A stretch of DNA of 6,017 nt, from the NCBI GenBank assembly GCA_964621615.1, contig CAZUMW010000087.1:1-6017 (forward strand), in the 5' to 3' direction. Numbering within the stretch: position 1 is the stretch's first letter; each line of letters begins with the position of its first letter. Below the pieces are notes generated by a model, which saw only the letters and a program-made list of their open reading frames with translations, did not search any database and was not told where the DNA came from. The stretch comes from CAZUMW01 sp964621615 (GTDB lineage: Bacteria > Desulfobacterota > WTBG01 > CAIYCZ01 > CAIRTM01). Below, piece after piece: positions 1-5,953 of this stretch. A program made the position numbers and the translations under genes.

Positions 1-206
1 CCTCTTGAAGGTGTTGCGGGGGCATTGCAGAGCCCCGCCCGAACCGGCTTCCTTATATTTTTTTGGACACCAGTGAATTTTAAGATAAAATAAACACTAA
101 ATTCAATCAATATATTACAATTTTTTTTGTTTAAATAATTTACAAATTCTCTCTAATCCCGTAGCGTTGTAAGCACAGATGACACTGTAATACATGACAC
201 AATACC
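1..206. other. AT-rich intergenic region with an edge hairpin
   Basis: No complete gene is visible. GGGGC at 19-23 can pair with GCCCC at 32-36 across an 8-base loop, or GCGGGG at 16-21 with CCCCGC at 33-38. A run of seven T lies at 58-64, about 20 bases beyond the stem, which is too far for a standard intrinsic terminator. From 60 to 160 the DNA is very AT-rich, with a run of eight T near 121-128. A weak promoter candidate for the next gene is TTGTAA (167-172) with TAATAC (188-193), but the 15-base spacing is short. It would start transcription only a few bases before the ATG at 207. One frame is open from base 1 to a stop at 91-93, but its 30 residues resemble nothing I recognise. Confidence 0.5.
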
Positions 207-989
207 ATGATACTCACCGGCGTTACCATCGGCATTGCAGCGCTTCTGATAATACTGCTTATTGTCTATAAAAGGCGGTTTTGGGGACATCCGAAGGAGC
301 ACTACAGCCCGGCTGTGGCATGGAACCGGGCAGGCATTTTTTTCTGCAGCTGCTTTCTGCTTTCATGGGCAACAGGAACCATGTCACGGCTGCTGAACAG
401 CCCCGTTGCAACACCGCAGCAGCTCGGAAACCCGGCTTGGATAGCCTGGACCGCCGGGTGCTTTATCATTGTTTTCACTGCCTACTGGATCATCTGGGCG
501 CGCATGACGATTACCTTCGACCGAAAGCGGTATCTTGTGCCCCAGATGTTCTTTGGTATCGTCTGGGGGCTGTCAGTCGGGCAGATATTTGTCATGCTCT
601 GGGAGCTGTCCGGCACAGTCGGGCTGCCGATGTGGGGCCGATGGATAGTCACCTTTATGCTTATGTCTCTTCAGGGAATATGGCAGGACCTGTACTGGGA
701 CGTGTATGTGGTTCCTGAGCACGACACACCGTTTTCCCTCAAGTGGAAAATTATCTGCTCACACATACCGAACATGCTGGTGTGCCTTACCTATCTTGCC
801 CTGTACGGCAACGCGCTGATATTTGTGCTGCTTCAGACGCTGGCCCTCACTGGAGCGGCAGTCGCCATGCGCATGCCCCCCTTCTGGGTAACGGATTACA
901 TACACCCGCCCAGAACCGAGCCGGGACTTTTCGGCCTTCCGCACTCGGCAGGCTATATCGGGGAAGGCGGCCGGAGGGGGAATGAATGA
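207..989 (+). CDS. Polytopic integral membrane protein of unknown function (260 aa)
   Basis: I do not recognise this family. The protein is strongly hydrophobic, with six or seven likely membrane segments near residues 3-21, 42-60, 78-97, 113-133, 144-162, 187-200 and 201-222. A short basic stretch (YKRR) follows the first segment. The tail from about 230 is soluble and rich in Pro, Gly and charged residues. Between segments 5 and 6 is a conserved-looking polar patch, WQDLYWDVYVVPEHD (159-173), holding Asp161, Asp165, Glu171, His172 and Asp173. This could be a ligand or metal site at the membrane surface, but that is inference. The ATG at 207 is the earliest possible start, because an in-frame TGA lies at 195-197. 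The next in-frame Met (residue 59) would remove two membrane segments. No Shine-Dalgarno precedes the ATG, so translation may be leaderless or weak. There is no close downstream partner: the next gene is about 340 bases away. The coding call rests on length, coherent membrane topology and the absence of a credible competing frame. Confidence 0.85.
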   Translation: MILTGVTIGIAALLIILLIVYKRRFWGHPKEHYSPAVAWNRAGIFFCSCFLLSWATGTMSRLLNSPVATPQQLGNPAWIAWTAGCFIIVFTAYWIIWARMTITFDRKRYLVPQMFFGIVWGLSVGQIFVMLWELSGTVGLPMWGRWIVTFMLMSLQGIWQDLYWDVYVVPEHDTPFSLKWKIICSHIPNMLVCLTYLALYGNALIFVLLQTLALTGAAVAMRMPPFWVTDYIHPPRTEPGLFGLPHSAGYIGEGGRRGNE

Positions 990-1080
990 GCTAATGCCTT
1001 CTCGGCAATGTTCAAAAGTATCATTTCAACACAGCCACGCGGTCGGGGCGGGTATGACAGTAATAAAAGATGCCCCGGTT

Positions 1081-1107
1081 TATCCTTCCCATGAAAACGT
1101 GAATCCA
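1081..1107. repeat. Degenerate copy of a common intergenic inverted-repeat element (candidate)
   Basis: The stretch TATCCTTCCC...AACGTGAATCCA resembles, with several mismatches, the short dispersed repeat found between genes in many bacteria. That repeat reads roughly CATTCCCGCG...GCGGGAATCCA, and its spurious translation contains MDSRFHGKD-like strings; the minus strand here gives exactly such a string. The two arms no longer pair well, so this would be a decayed copy. Only one copy is visible in the window, so repeat status is inferred from resemblance. Confidence 0.3.
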
Positions 1108-1149
1108 TTTTTTTATGTGAAAATCTGATTTGAGCGATTTGCTTTTGCA

Positions 1150-1164
1150 GCCGCTTCGAGCGGC
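1150..1164. other. Perfect 6-bp hairpin
   Basis: GCCGCT at 1150-1155 pairs exactly with AGCGGC at 1159-1164 across a TCG loop. No T-run follows on the plus strand, and none follows on the minus strand, so it does not read as an intrinsic terminator. It may be part of a dispersed repeat or of a structured leader for the downstream gene. Its function is unknown. Confidence 0.45.
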
Positions 1165-1316
1165 TCATTAGTCACGACTTCGGCTTTGCAGCAGGTTATG
1201 ACTTTTGGACCGGCTATTTTTATTGCATGGATTCTGTCGGGAACGGCATGGGTACGTTGACTTATGTTTAATGAGATACTACCTATACATCAGTAATTGT
1301 TCTTTTAAAACATTAT

Positions 1317-1322
1317 GGAGGG
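1317..1322 (+). promoter_or_regulatory. Ribosome-binding site that decides the HhH gene start
   Basis: GGAGGG lies 7-8 bases before the ATG at 1330, which is ideal spacing. An in-frame ATG at 1315 overlaps this site and has no Shine-Dalgarno of its own. Starting at 1330 also puts a Lys-rich signal-peptide n-region (MKKTK) at the very N-terminus. The 1330 start is therefore preferred over 1315. Confidence 0.8.
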
Positions 1323-1329
1323 CGTTCAA

Positions 1330-1944
1330 ATGAAAAAAACAAAAGCAATTCTAACGGGTGCACTGTTCTTTTTCACTCTGTGCAATTATCACGTTTTTGC
1401 ACAGGATAGTGCAGAACCTGAAAGTGCGGCCGCTGAAACATCGACCTCTCAGCAGGAGGCAGAGGGGGTATTATTTGAGGGCCAGATAAATATCAATACG
1501 GCCACTGTTGAGGAGTTTAAACTGCTGCCGGCGATCAACCAGCTTGAGGCTGAAAACATAGTAGAATACCGCACAGCCAACGGAAGTTTCAATGCTGTTG
1601 ACGACCTGTTGAAGGTGAGGGGTATACGAAGGCTCGAATACCTGCAATTTAAAGATTACCTGACGCTTGAAGGTGAAACCACGCTGCATAGAAAATCGGC
1701 TACAGAGGTTCTTGGCCGATTCGAGGGCACGCTGAACATCAACACGGCCACAGCAGGGGAGTTTGAACTGCTGCCGGCCATAAACCGGTTCGAGGCTGAC
1801 AACATAATGGAATACCGCGCATCCCATGGAAAATTCAATTCGGTTGACGACCTGTTGAAGGTGGAGGGCATACGCAGGCTTGAATATCTGCGATTTAAAG
1901 ATTACCTGACGCTTGAAGGTGAAACCACATTGCGCAGAAAATAA
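1330..1944 (+). CDS. Exported ComEA-like protein with two tandem helix-hairpin-helix units (204 aa)
   Basis: The protein has a Sec signal peptide (MKKTK, hydrophobic core about 6-20, likely cut after HVFA at residue 24). A low-complexity Ala/Glu/Ser/Thr linker spans about 25-48. Two 74-residue units follow, at 49-122 and 131-204, with 57 of 74 residues identical. Each unit has the ComEA-type order: ININTA or LNINTA opening, a first hairpin at LLPAIN, then EYR, G.F, DDLLKV, a second hairpin at GIRRLEYL, and a closing KDYLTL. ComEA-type HhH proteins bind double-stranded DNA through GxG hairpins, and bacterial homologues act in DNA uptake across the periplasm. Here the hairpins read AIN and GIR in both copies, so three of the four usual glycines are gone and DNA binding is doubtful. 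There is no membrane anchor after signal cleavage, so it is probably periplasmic or secreted. glgX begins 25 bases after its stop, which suggests co-transcription. The fold assignment is firm; the function is inference. Confidence 0.9.
   Translation: MKKTKAILTGALFFFTLCNYHVFAQDSAEPESAAAETSTSQQEAEGVLFEGQININTATVEEFKLLPAINQLEAENIVEYRTANGSFNAVDDLLKVRGIRRLEYLQFKDYLTLEGETTLHRKSATEVLGRFEGTLNINTATAGEFELLPAINRFEADNIMEYRASHGKFNSVDDLLKVEGIRRLEYLRFKDYLTLEGETTLRRK
1474..1941 (+). repeat. Intragenic tandem duplication, period 246 bp, two copies
   Basis: Copy 1 is 1474-1695 and copy 2 is 1720-1941, each 222 bases, separated by a 24-base linker encoding SATEVLGR. The copies share a 36-base identical run (1647-1682 and 1893-1928) and a 21-base identical run (1597-1617 and 1843-1863). 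The second copy ends right at the stop codon. This looks like one HhH unit duplicated in frame. Some of the first half has diverged while the 3' parts stay almost identical, consistent with a fairly recent event or with gene conversion. Confidence 0.9.
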
Positions 1945-1969
1945 AATACCGCATACAGGATAAACACCT

Positions 1970-4069
1970 ATGAAAGTATGGCCCGGTCAGCCTTATCCCC
2001 TCGGCGCTGTCTATGACGGCTCCGGCACCAACTTTTCGCTTTTCTCCGAGGTCGCCGAGCGGGTGGAGCTCTGCCTTTTCGACGATGACGGCAACGAAAG
2101 CCGCGTCGATCTCCCCGAGGTAACAGGGTATTGCTGGCACGGGTATCTGCCTGAAGCAGCGCCCGGACAGCGCTACGGCTATCGGGTGCACGGCCCGTGG
2201 GATCCATCAGCCGGACACCGGTGCAATCCAGCCAAGCTGCTTATGGACCCGTACGCAAAGGCGATCGACGGACAAATTCAGTGGGACGAAGCCGTGTTTC
2301 CATACCGCTTTGAAGACGGCCCGGATGCCATAAGCGGAAGCGACAGCGGGCCGTTCATACCCCGCTGCGTTGTCCACCAGCCCTTTTTTGACTGGAGCGG
2401 TGACCGGCGCCTGCATATTCCCTGGCACGAAACGATTATTTACGAGACGCACGTCAAGGGGTTTACCGCACTGCACCCCGACCTTCCCCCTGAGCTGCGC
2501 GGCACGTATGCGGGCCTGGCACAGCCGCAGGTTATTGAGCACTTCAAACAGCTCGGCATCACCGCTGTTGAGCTCATGCCGATCAATCACTTTGTTCATG
2601 ACAAGCATCTGGTTGACCGGGGGCTGAGAAATTACTGGGGATACAATTCCATCGGATTCTGCGCCCCGCACAGCGAGTACGCCGCAGACAGGCGGCCCGG
2701 GGCAGCCGTGGCTGAATTCAAGCAGATGGTCAAGGCGCTGCACCAGTCCGGCATGGAGGTTATCCTGGATGTCGTGTATAACCACACCGCAGAGGGGAAC
2801 CACCTCGGCCCGATGCTCAGCTTCAGAGGCATAGACAATGCCTACTATTACCGGCTGACCGACGACCCGCGCTACTACATGGATTACACCGGTACCGGCA
2901 ACAGCCTGAATATGCGCAACCCGCATGTGCTGCAGCTCATTATGGACTCCCTGCGGTACTGGGTTCTGGAAATGCATGTTGACGGGTTCCGGTTCGATCT
3001 GGCGGCAACGCTCGCCCGCGAGCTGCACGATGTTGACCGCCTGTCCGCCTTTTTCGATATTATCCAGCAGGATCCCGTTATCAGTCAGGTCAAGCTCATA
3101 GCCGAGCCGTGGGATGTGGGCGAGGGAGGGTATCAGGTCGGAAACTTCCCCCCGGTGTGGTCCGAGTGGAACGGCAAGTACCGCGACTGCGTCCGCGATT
3201 TCTGGCGCGGGGAAAACCGGCTGCTGGGGGAGTTCGCCTCCCGGTTTACCGGCAGCTCCGATCTGTATCAGAACACATCCCGCCTGCCCTATGCCAGCAT
3301 AAATTTCATAACCGCACATGACGGGTTCACCCTGCACGATCTAGTTTCCTACAACGAAAAGCACAACGAGGCTAACGGCGAGGAAAACCTCGACGGGGAA
3401 AGCCATAACCGCTCATGGAACTGCGGCGCAGAAGGGCCGGCTGACGACGGGGCCGTTGTCAGCCTCCGGGCGCGGCAGAAGCGCAACCTGCTTGCCACGC
3501 TGCTGCTCTCACAGGGTGTGCCCATGCTGCTTAGCGGGGATGAATCAGGGCGAACCCAGCAGGGAAACAATAATGCCTACTGCCAGGACAATACCCTGTC
3601 GTGGTACGACTGGGAAAGCGCTGACACCGATTTGTGTGCCTTCTGCCGGAGGCTTATCGGGTACCGGAAAGCTCACCCGGTGTTTCACCGCCGCAGGTGG
3701 TTTCAGGGGCGGCCCATTCACGGCAGCGATAACAAAGACATTGCGTGGTTTACTCTGGACGGCATCCAGATGGCAGAAGATGACTGGGGGCAGGGGTATG
3801 CAAAGTCGCTGGGCGTTTTTCTGAACGGAGAGACGATACCGAACCCGAACCCCTATGGTGAGCCGGCAACTGATGCCAGCTTCTACCTCATTTTCAACGC
3901 ACATCATGAGCCGCTGACGTTCACGCTGCCGGGCCCGGAGTGGGCGGAGCGCTGGATAATGGAGCTTGACACGGACCGCGGATGGATCGAGGATGAAGAA
4001 TCGTTTCCTGCGGGCGCGAAAATAGACAGCGCTGCACGGTCGGTGGCGGTGCTGCGGCGGCCTCCCTGA
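1970..4069 (+). CDS. glgX: Glycogen debranching enzyme GlgX (isoamylase-type, GH13; 699 aa)
   Basis: GlgX hydrolyses alpha-1,6 branch bonds of glycogen, preferring the short branches left by glycogen phosphorylase, and acts in the cytoplasm. The order is: N-terminal CBM48-like beta domain (about 8-105, starting PGQPYPLGAVYDGSGTNFSL), GH13 catalytic barrel (about 155-560), and C-terminal beta domain (about 590-698, with GVFLNG and FNAHHE). The four GH13 conserved regions are intact: DVVYNH (267-272), GFRFD with nucleophile Asp343, IAEPWD with acid/base Glu379, and AHD with the transition-state Asp451. NYWGYN (221-226) is also typical of the debranching subfamily. The length matches the family (about 650-720). 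The ATG at 1970 has an AGGA at 1957-1960, and the N-terminus aligns with the usual GlgX start. The HhH gene ends 25 bases upstream. A terminator overlaps the stop. No glgA, glgB, glgC or glgP is nearby, so it stands apart from a glycogen operon. Starch-type debranching by a related isoamylase is the only real alternative. Confidence 0.97.
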   Translation: MKVWPGQPYPLGAVYDGSGTNFSLFSEVAERVELCLFDDDGNESRVDLPEVTGYCWHGYLPEAAPGQRYGYRVHGPWDPSAGHRCNPAKLLMDPYAKAIDGQIQWDEAVFPYRFEDGPDAISGSDSGPFIPRCVVHQPFFDWSGDRRLHIPWHETIIYETHVKGFTALHPDLPPELRGTYAGLAQPQVIEHFKQLGITAVELMPINHFVHDKHLVDRGLRNYWGYNSIGFCAPHSEYAADRRPGAAVAEFKQMVKALHQSGMEVILDVVYNHTAEGNHLGPMLSFRGIDNAYYYRLTDDPRYYMDYTGTGNSLNMRNPHVLQLIMDSLRYWVLEMHVDGFRFDLAATLARELHDVDRLSAFFDIIQQDPVISQVKLIAEPWDVGEGGYQVGNFPPVWSEWNGKYRDCVRDFWRGENRLLGEFASRFTGSSDLYQNTSRLPYASINFITAHDGFTLHDLVSYNEKHNEANGEENLDGESHNRSWNCGAEGPADDGAVVSLRARQKRNLLATLLLSQGVPMLLSGDESGRTQQGNNNAYCQDNTLSWYDWESADTDLCAFCRRLIGYRKAHPVFHRRRWFQGRPIHGSDNKDIAWFTLDGIQMAEDDWGQGYAKSLGVFLNGETIPNPNPYGEPATDASFYLIFNAHHEPLTFTLPGPEWAERWIMELDTDRGWIEDEESFPAGAKIDSAARSVAVLRRPP

Positions 4070-4102
4070 GGCTGGGCATACTATTCTGAAACAGCCTTTT
4101 TT
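4069..4102 (+). terminator. Probable intrinsic terminator after glgX
   Basis: AGGCTG (4069-4074) pairs exactly with CAGCCT (4092-4097), and the T-run spans 4097-4102. The stem starts on the last base of the glgX stop codon. The 17-base loop is large and the stem short, so termination may be partial. No promoter is visible between it and mscS, so read-through may be what feeds mscS. Confidence 0.55.
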
Positions 4103-4137
4103 CCGGCCTGAAATTCACATATAAAGGAGATACTGTT

Positions 4138-5043
4138 ATGGAAAACATACCGCACACGGTTAAAATGTGGGTGCTGTCTCACGGGCTGACGATTGTCTTT
4201 ATTATACTTGGCGCCTGGCTCCTGAAAAAAATACTGAGCGCTGCAGTAAATAGATTTGAAAAAAAACTGGAGCAGGCCGGGGCTGTGCCGTCGGAGCAGG
4301 AAAAGCGGGCAAAAACGCTCAGCGGGATCATAAGCAGGACCGTCAATATAGCCATTTATATCGCTGCCGGGCTGATGATCATTGCTGAATTCGGGGTGGC
4401 GATAGGCCCCCTTATTGCCGGTGCGGGAATCGCGGGTATCGCCGTCGGCTTCGGCGCACAGAGCCTGGTAAAAGACATGATAACCGGCTTTTTTATCATA
4501 CTTGAAAACCAGATTCGCATCGGTGATGTTGTCACCGTTGCCGGCGTCGGGGGAATCGTTGAAGCCATAAACCTGCGCACCACCCGGCTTCGGGACGTTG
4601 AGGGGCGGGTGCACATCATACCCAACGGCATTATCGATGTTGCGACAAATTTTACCCGCGAGTGGTCGCGCGCCCTGGTTGAAATCGGCGTTGCATACAA
4701 AGAGGACGTTGATCATGTGATAGGCGTGCTTCAGGAGGTGGGCGAGGATCTGCGCAATGACCCAGACTTTAAGGAGATTATTCTCGAGCCGATGACCGTT
4801 CAGGGGCTTGACTCCTTCGGGGACTCATCGGTAAACATACGGATATTTTTCAAGACACTTCCCATAAAACAGTGGGATGTGGCCCGCGAGTTCCGTAAGC
4901 GGGTGAAAAAGGCTTTTGATGAAAAAGGCATCGAGATTCCCTTTCCCCACCGCACCCTGTATATGGGTGAGGCGCCAAGTACGGGCATGCTGCGGGTGCA
5001 GACTGAGCGGCACTCTTCCGGTACAGCCGCGGCGGGAGCATGA
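4138..5043 (+). CDS. Small MscS-family mechanosensitive ion channel (301 aa)
   Basis: MscS channels open under membrane tension and release solutes during hypo-osmotic shock; they form heptamers in the inner membrane. This protein has three predicted membrane helices: about 14-34, 68-88, and the pore-lining TM3 at about 90-124. TM3 has the Gly/Ala-packed pattern (AGAGIAGIAVGFGAQSLVKD) typical of the family. The cytoplasmic beta domain follows, with IGDVV (128-132), the hallmark IPNG (161-164) and VAY (185-187). The C-terminal alpha/beta domain ends in IPFPHRTLYM (267-276), a usual family ending. The length is close to E. coli MscS (286 aa), and the sequence style is nearer to the YkuT-like short channels than to the long MscK/MscM types. 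The start at 4138 has a strong AAGGAGA (4124-4130) seven bases upstream. The gene lies 68 bases after glgX and behind a possible terminator. No functional link to GlgX is shown by the sequence. Confidence 0.95.
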   Translation: MENIPHTVKMWVLSHGLTIVFIILGAWLLKKILSAAVNRFEKKLEQAGAVPSEQEKRAKTLSGIISRTVNIAIYIAAGLMIIAEFGVAIGPLIAGAGIAGIAVGFGAQSLVKDMITGFFIILENQIRIGDVVTVAGVGGIVEAINLRTTRLRDVEGRVHIIPNGIIDVATNFTREWSRALVEIGVAYKEDVDHVIGVLQEVGEDLRNDPDFKEIILEPMTVQGLDSFGDSSVNIRIFFKTLPIKQWDVAREFRKRVKKAFDEKGIEIPFPHRTLYMGEAPSTGMLRVQTERHSSGTAAAGA

Positions 5044-5071
5044 ATGCTCAGCACAGTAAACCGTCTTATCA

Positions 5072-5111
5072 GATATGCACACGATATCAGACAACCAATG
5101 GATATCCATGG
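5072..5111. other. Cluster of palindromes between mscS and the toxin-antitoxin operon
   Basis: GATAT (5072-5076) and ATATC (5084-5088) form an inverted repeat. GATATC occurs at 5083-5088 and again at 5101-5106. ATGGATATCCAT (5098-5109) is a perfect 12-bp palindrome. Just downstream, GCAGCTT (5111-5117) and AAGCTGC (5143-5149) are 7-bp inverted arms ending right before the -35 box. No T-run follows, so this is not an intrinsic terminator. It could be a protein-binding region or the border of the inserted toxin-antitoxin module; both are inference. Confidence 0.4.
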
Positions 5112-5149
5112 CAGCTTATTCCGGAAGCCGTGCCTGTGGAAAAAGCTGC

Positions 5150-5178
5150 TTGACAGCAATATGACAATAATTTATATT
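5150..5178 (+). promoter_or_regulatory. Sigma70-type promoter of the toxin-antitoxin operon
   Basis: A perfect -35 box TTGACA (5150-5155) is followed, after exactly 17 bases, by TATATT (5173-5178), a 5-of-6 match to the -10 consensus. Transcription would start near 5185, giving a leader of about 30 bases before the antitoxin ATG at 5214. This is the best promoter in the window. Its strength fits an operon held down by antitoxin autoregulation. Confidence 0.75.
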
Positions 5179-5180
5179 AA

Positions 5181-5202
5181 ACACATACACATAAAACACA
5201 TA
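5181..5202 (+). repeat. Three ACACATA repeats, candidate antitoxin operator
   Basis: ACACATA occurs at 5181-5187, 5187-5193 (sharing one base) and 5196-5202. The set lies between the -10 box and the antitoxin ribosome-binding site (AAGG, 5202-5205). It covers the predicted transcription start. Ribbon-helix-helix antitoxins commonly bind short direct or inverted repeats at this place to repress their own operon. The link to this antitoxin is inference, and the AT-rich setting makes chance repeats possible. Confidence 0.45.
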
Positions 5203-5213
5203 AGGTTTACATT

Positions 5214-5453
5214 ATGAACATAACACTGTCAGCCGATAAAGAGCTCATCTCAAAGTGCAGACGCTACGCAAAAAAGCATAATACCACCATTAATCAGCTT
5301 GTCAGGGATTTTCTGCAAAAGACCGTCGGATCTCAGGAACCTTCAGAAAGCGCCGAAGAATTTGCTGAACTGGCCAAAAACATGTCGGGAAAGTCCCCGG
5401 AAGGCTTTCAGTTTTCCAGGGACTCTCTTTATGACAGAAATGTCGAGCGGTGA
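5214..5453 (+). CDS. Antitoxin, DUF6364/ribbon-helix-helix type (79 aa)
   Basis: The N-terminal 40 residues fit a ribbon-helix-helix DNA-binding domain: a short beta strand (MNITLSAD), helix 1 (about 9-21, ELISKCRRYAKKH), the turn NTTIN, then helix 2 (about 26-37, QLVRDFLQKTV). This start is characteristic of DUF6364-type antitoxins. The rest (about 40-79) is acidic at first and then polar, as expected for a flexible tail that wraps the toxin. The protein would neutralise the downstream PIN toxin and repress the operon from its own promoter. The ATG at 5214 has an AAGG eight bases upstream. Its stop TGA overlaps the GTG start of the toxin, which supports translational coupling. The region is less GC-rich than the genes to the left, as is common for transferred toxin-antitoxin modules. 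Confidence 0.85.
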   Translation: MNITLSADKELISKCRRYAKKHNTTINQLVRDFLQKTVGSQEPSESAEEFAELAKNMSGKSPEGFQFSRDSLYDRNVER

Positions 5454-5866
5454 AAAAATATTTCATAGACACAAATATAATAATTTATGCAAACGACAGC
5501 CGCTTCCCGGCTAAACAGGACCGTGCAATAGCCGTGATACGCCGATTGATGGCTGAAAGATGCGGCGTGATTTCCACGCAGGTAATGCAGGAATATGCAA
5601 GCGTTGCCTTAAAAAAACTCGAACAGCGTCCGGATGTGGTTATGCGGCAGCTGGCGTTGCTGGAAGGATTTGAAGTGGTTCCTGTGGTTCCTGCCTTAAT
5701 ACGGAGAAGTATCGAAATTCGCACAACATTTCAAATAAGCTTCTGGGACGCATGCATCGTCAGTGCCGCTGAACACACACAATGCGACACCATTTTCTCT
5801 GAAGATTTCGCCGCGGGACGGTTTTATTCCGGCATCGCCGTAAAAAATCCGCTTAATCAGAACTAA
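5450..5866 (+). CDS. PIN-domain ribonuclease toxin, VapC-like (COG5611 type; 138 aa)
   Basis: PIN-domain toxins are Mg2+-dependent ribonucleases that cut tRNA, rRNA or mRNA and stop growth when the antitoxin is lost. All four expected acidic residues are visible: Asp7 (FIDTN), Glu48 (VMQEY), Asp100 (SFWDA) and Asp119 (SEDF). The end (KNPL) is also typical of the COG5611 group, which is often paired with DUF6364-like antitoxins. The length is normal for the family (130-140). The GTG start at 5450 overlaps the antitoxin stop by four bases (GTGA). It has only a weak purine stretch (GAGCGG) upstream, so translation probably depends on coupling to the antitoxin. No disrupted codon or missing motif is seen, so the module looks intact. 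The target RNA cannot be told from sequence. Confidence 0.93.
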   Translation: MKKYFIDTNIIIYANDSRFPAKQDRAIAVIRRLMAERCGVISTQVMQEYASVALKKLEQRPDVVMRQLALLEGFEVVPVVPALIRRSIEIRTTFQISFWDACIVSAAEHTQCDTIFSEDFAAGRFYSGIAVKNPLNQN

Positions 5867-5884
5867 AAAAGGGAGGTTTACAGA

Positions 5885-5953
5885 TTGACTGGACGAACCA
5901 GAGCGGATTATGCAAAAATAGCTCCGGTACAGAAACAGGTTTGTGACTGTTAA
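5885..5953 (+). pseudogene. Short reading frame with a strong RBS, possible gene remnant (22 codons)
   Basis: GGGAGG at 5871-5876 lies eight bases before a TTG at 5885. The frame reads TGRTRADYAKIAPV from codon 2, then turns to QKQVCDC and stops at 5951-5953. ADYAKIAPV resembles the N-terminus of class I SAM-dependent methyltransferases, where Tyr and Asp or Asn usually follow. A shift of frame right after the Pro codon gives YRNRF instead, which would fit a 2-base deletion (for example GTATAC reduced to GTAC near 5927). Both frames stop soon after. This could be a decayed gene fragment left beside the toxin-antitoxin module, a true small peptide, or chance. The resemblance covers about ten residues, so confidence is low. 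Confidence 0.25.

Larger units (their letters stand above)
990..1314. other. Long intergenic region, no supported gene
   Basis: This is the longest gap in the window (it continues to the RBS at 1317). The frames crossing it on either strand lack plausible start sites or protein character. It holds a small stem TGCC/GGCA at 995-998 and 1004-1007, a degenerate repeat-like element at 1081-1107 followed by seven T (1108-1114), and a perfect 6-bp stem at 1150-1164. It also holds near-direct repeats GCTTTTGCAGC (1141-1151) and GGCTTTGCAGC (1184-1194). Upstream of the HhH gene there is a TTGACT at 1257-1262 and a TATACA at 1284-1289, but their 21-base spacing is too long for a confident sigma70 promoter. 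No tRNA or riboswitch signature was seen. Confidence 0.55.

Noticed and set aside
1..93. Open frame from the window edge to a TAA at 91-93, possible C-terminus of an upstream gene
   Set aside because: Only 30 residues with no recognisable motif, crossing a hairpin and T-run; not enough to call a gene.
953..1168. Minus-strand 71-codon frame in the intergenic region containing MDSRFHGKD
   Set aside because: That string is the typical spurious translation of a dispersed intergenic repeat; there is no RBS or protein-like composition, so I treat the DNA as a repeat candidate.
1257..1289. Promoter for the HhH gene: TTGACT (1257-1262) with TATACA (1284-1289)
   Set aside because: The 21-base spacing is outside the normal range, and the hexamer at 17-base spacing is poor.
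1315..1329. Alternative HhH gene start at the ATG at 1315
   Set aside because: This ATG overlaps the GGAGGG that serves the ATG at 1330 and has no Shine-Dalgarno; the later start gives a proper signal peptide.
2207..3337. Long minus-strand open frame (376 codons) inside glgX
   Set aside because: It lies entirely within glgX, whose catalytic motifs are intact; its translation has no domain character. It is an antisense shadow of a GC-rich gene.
4081..4716. Minus-strand open frame of 211 codons across the mscS start
   Set aside because: Antisense to a clear MscS channel and to its RBS, with no family resemblance.
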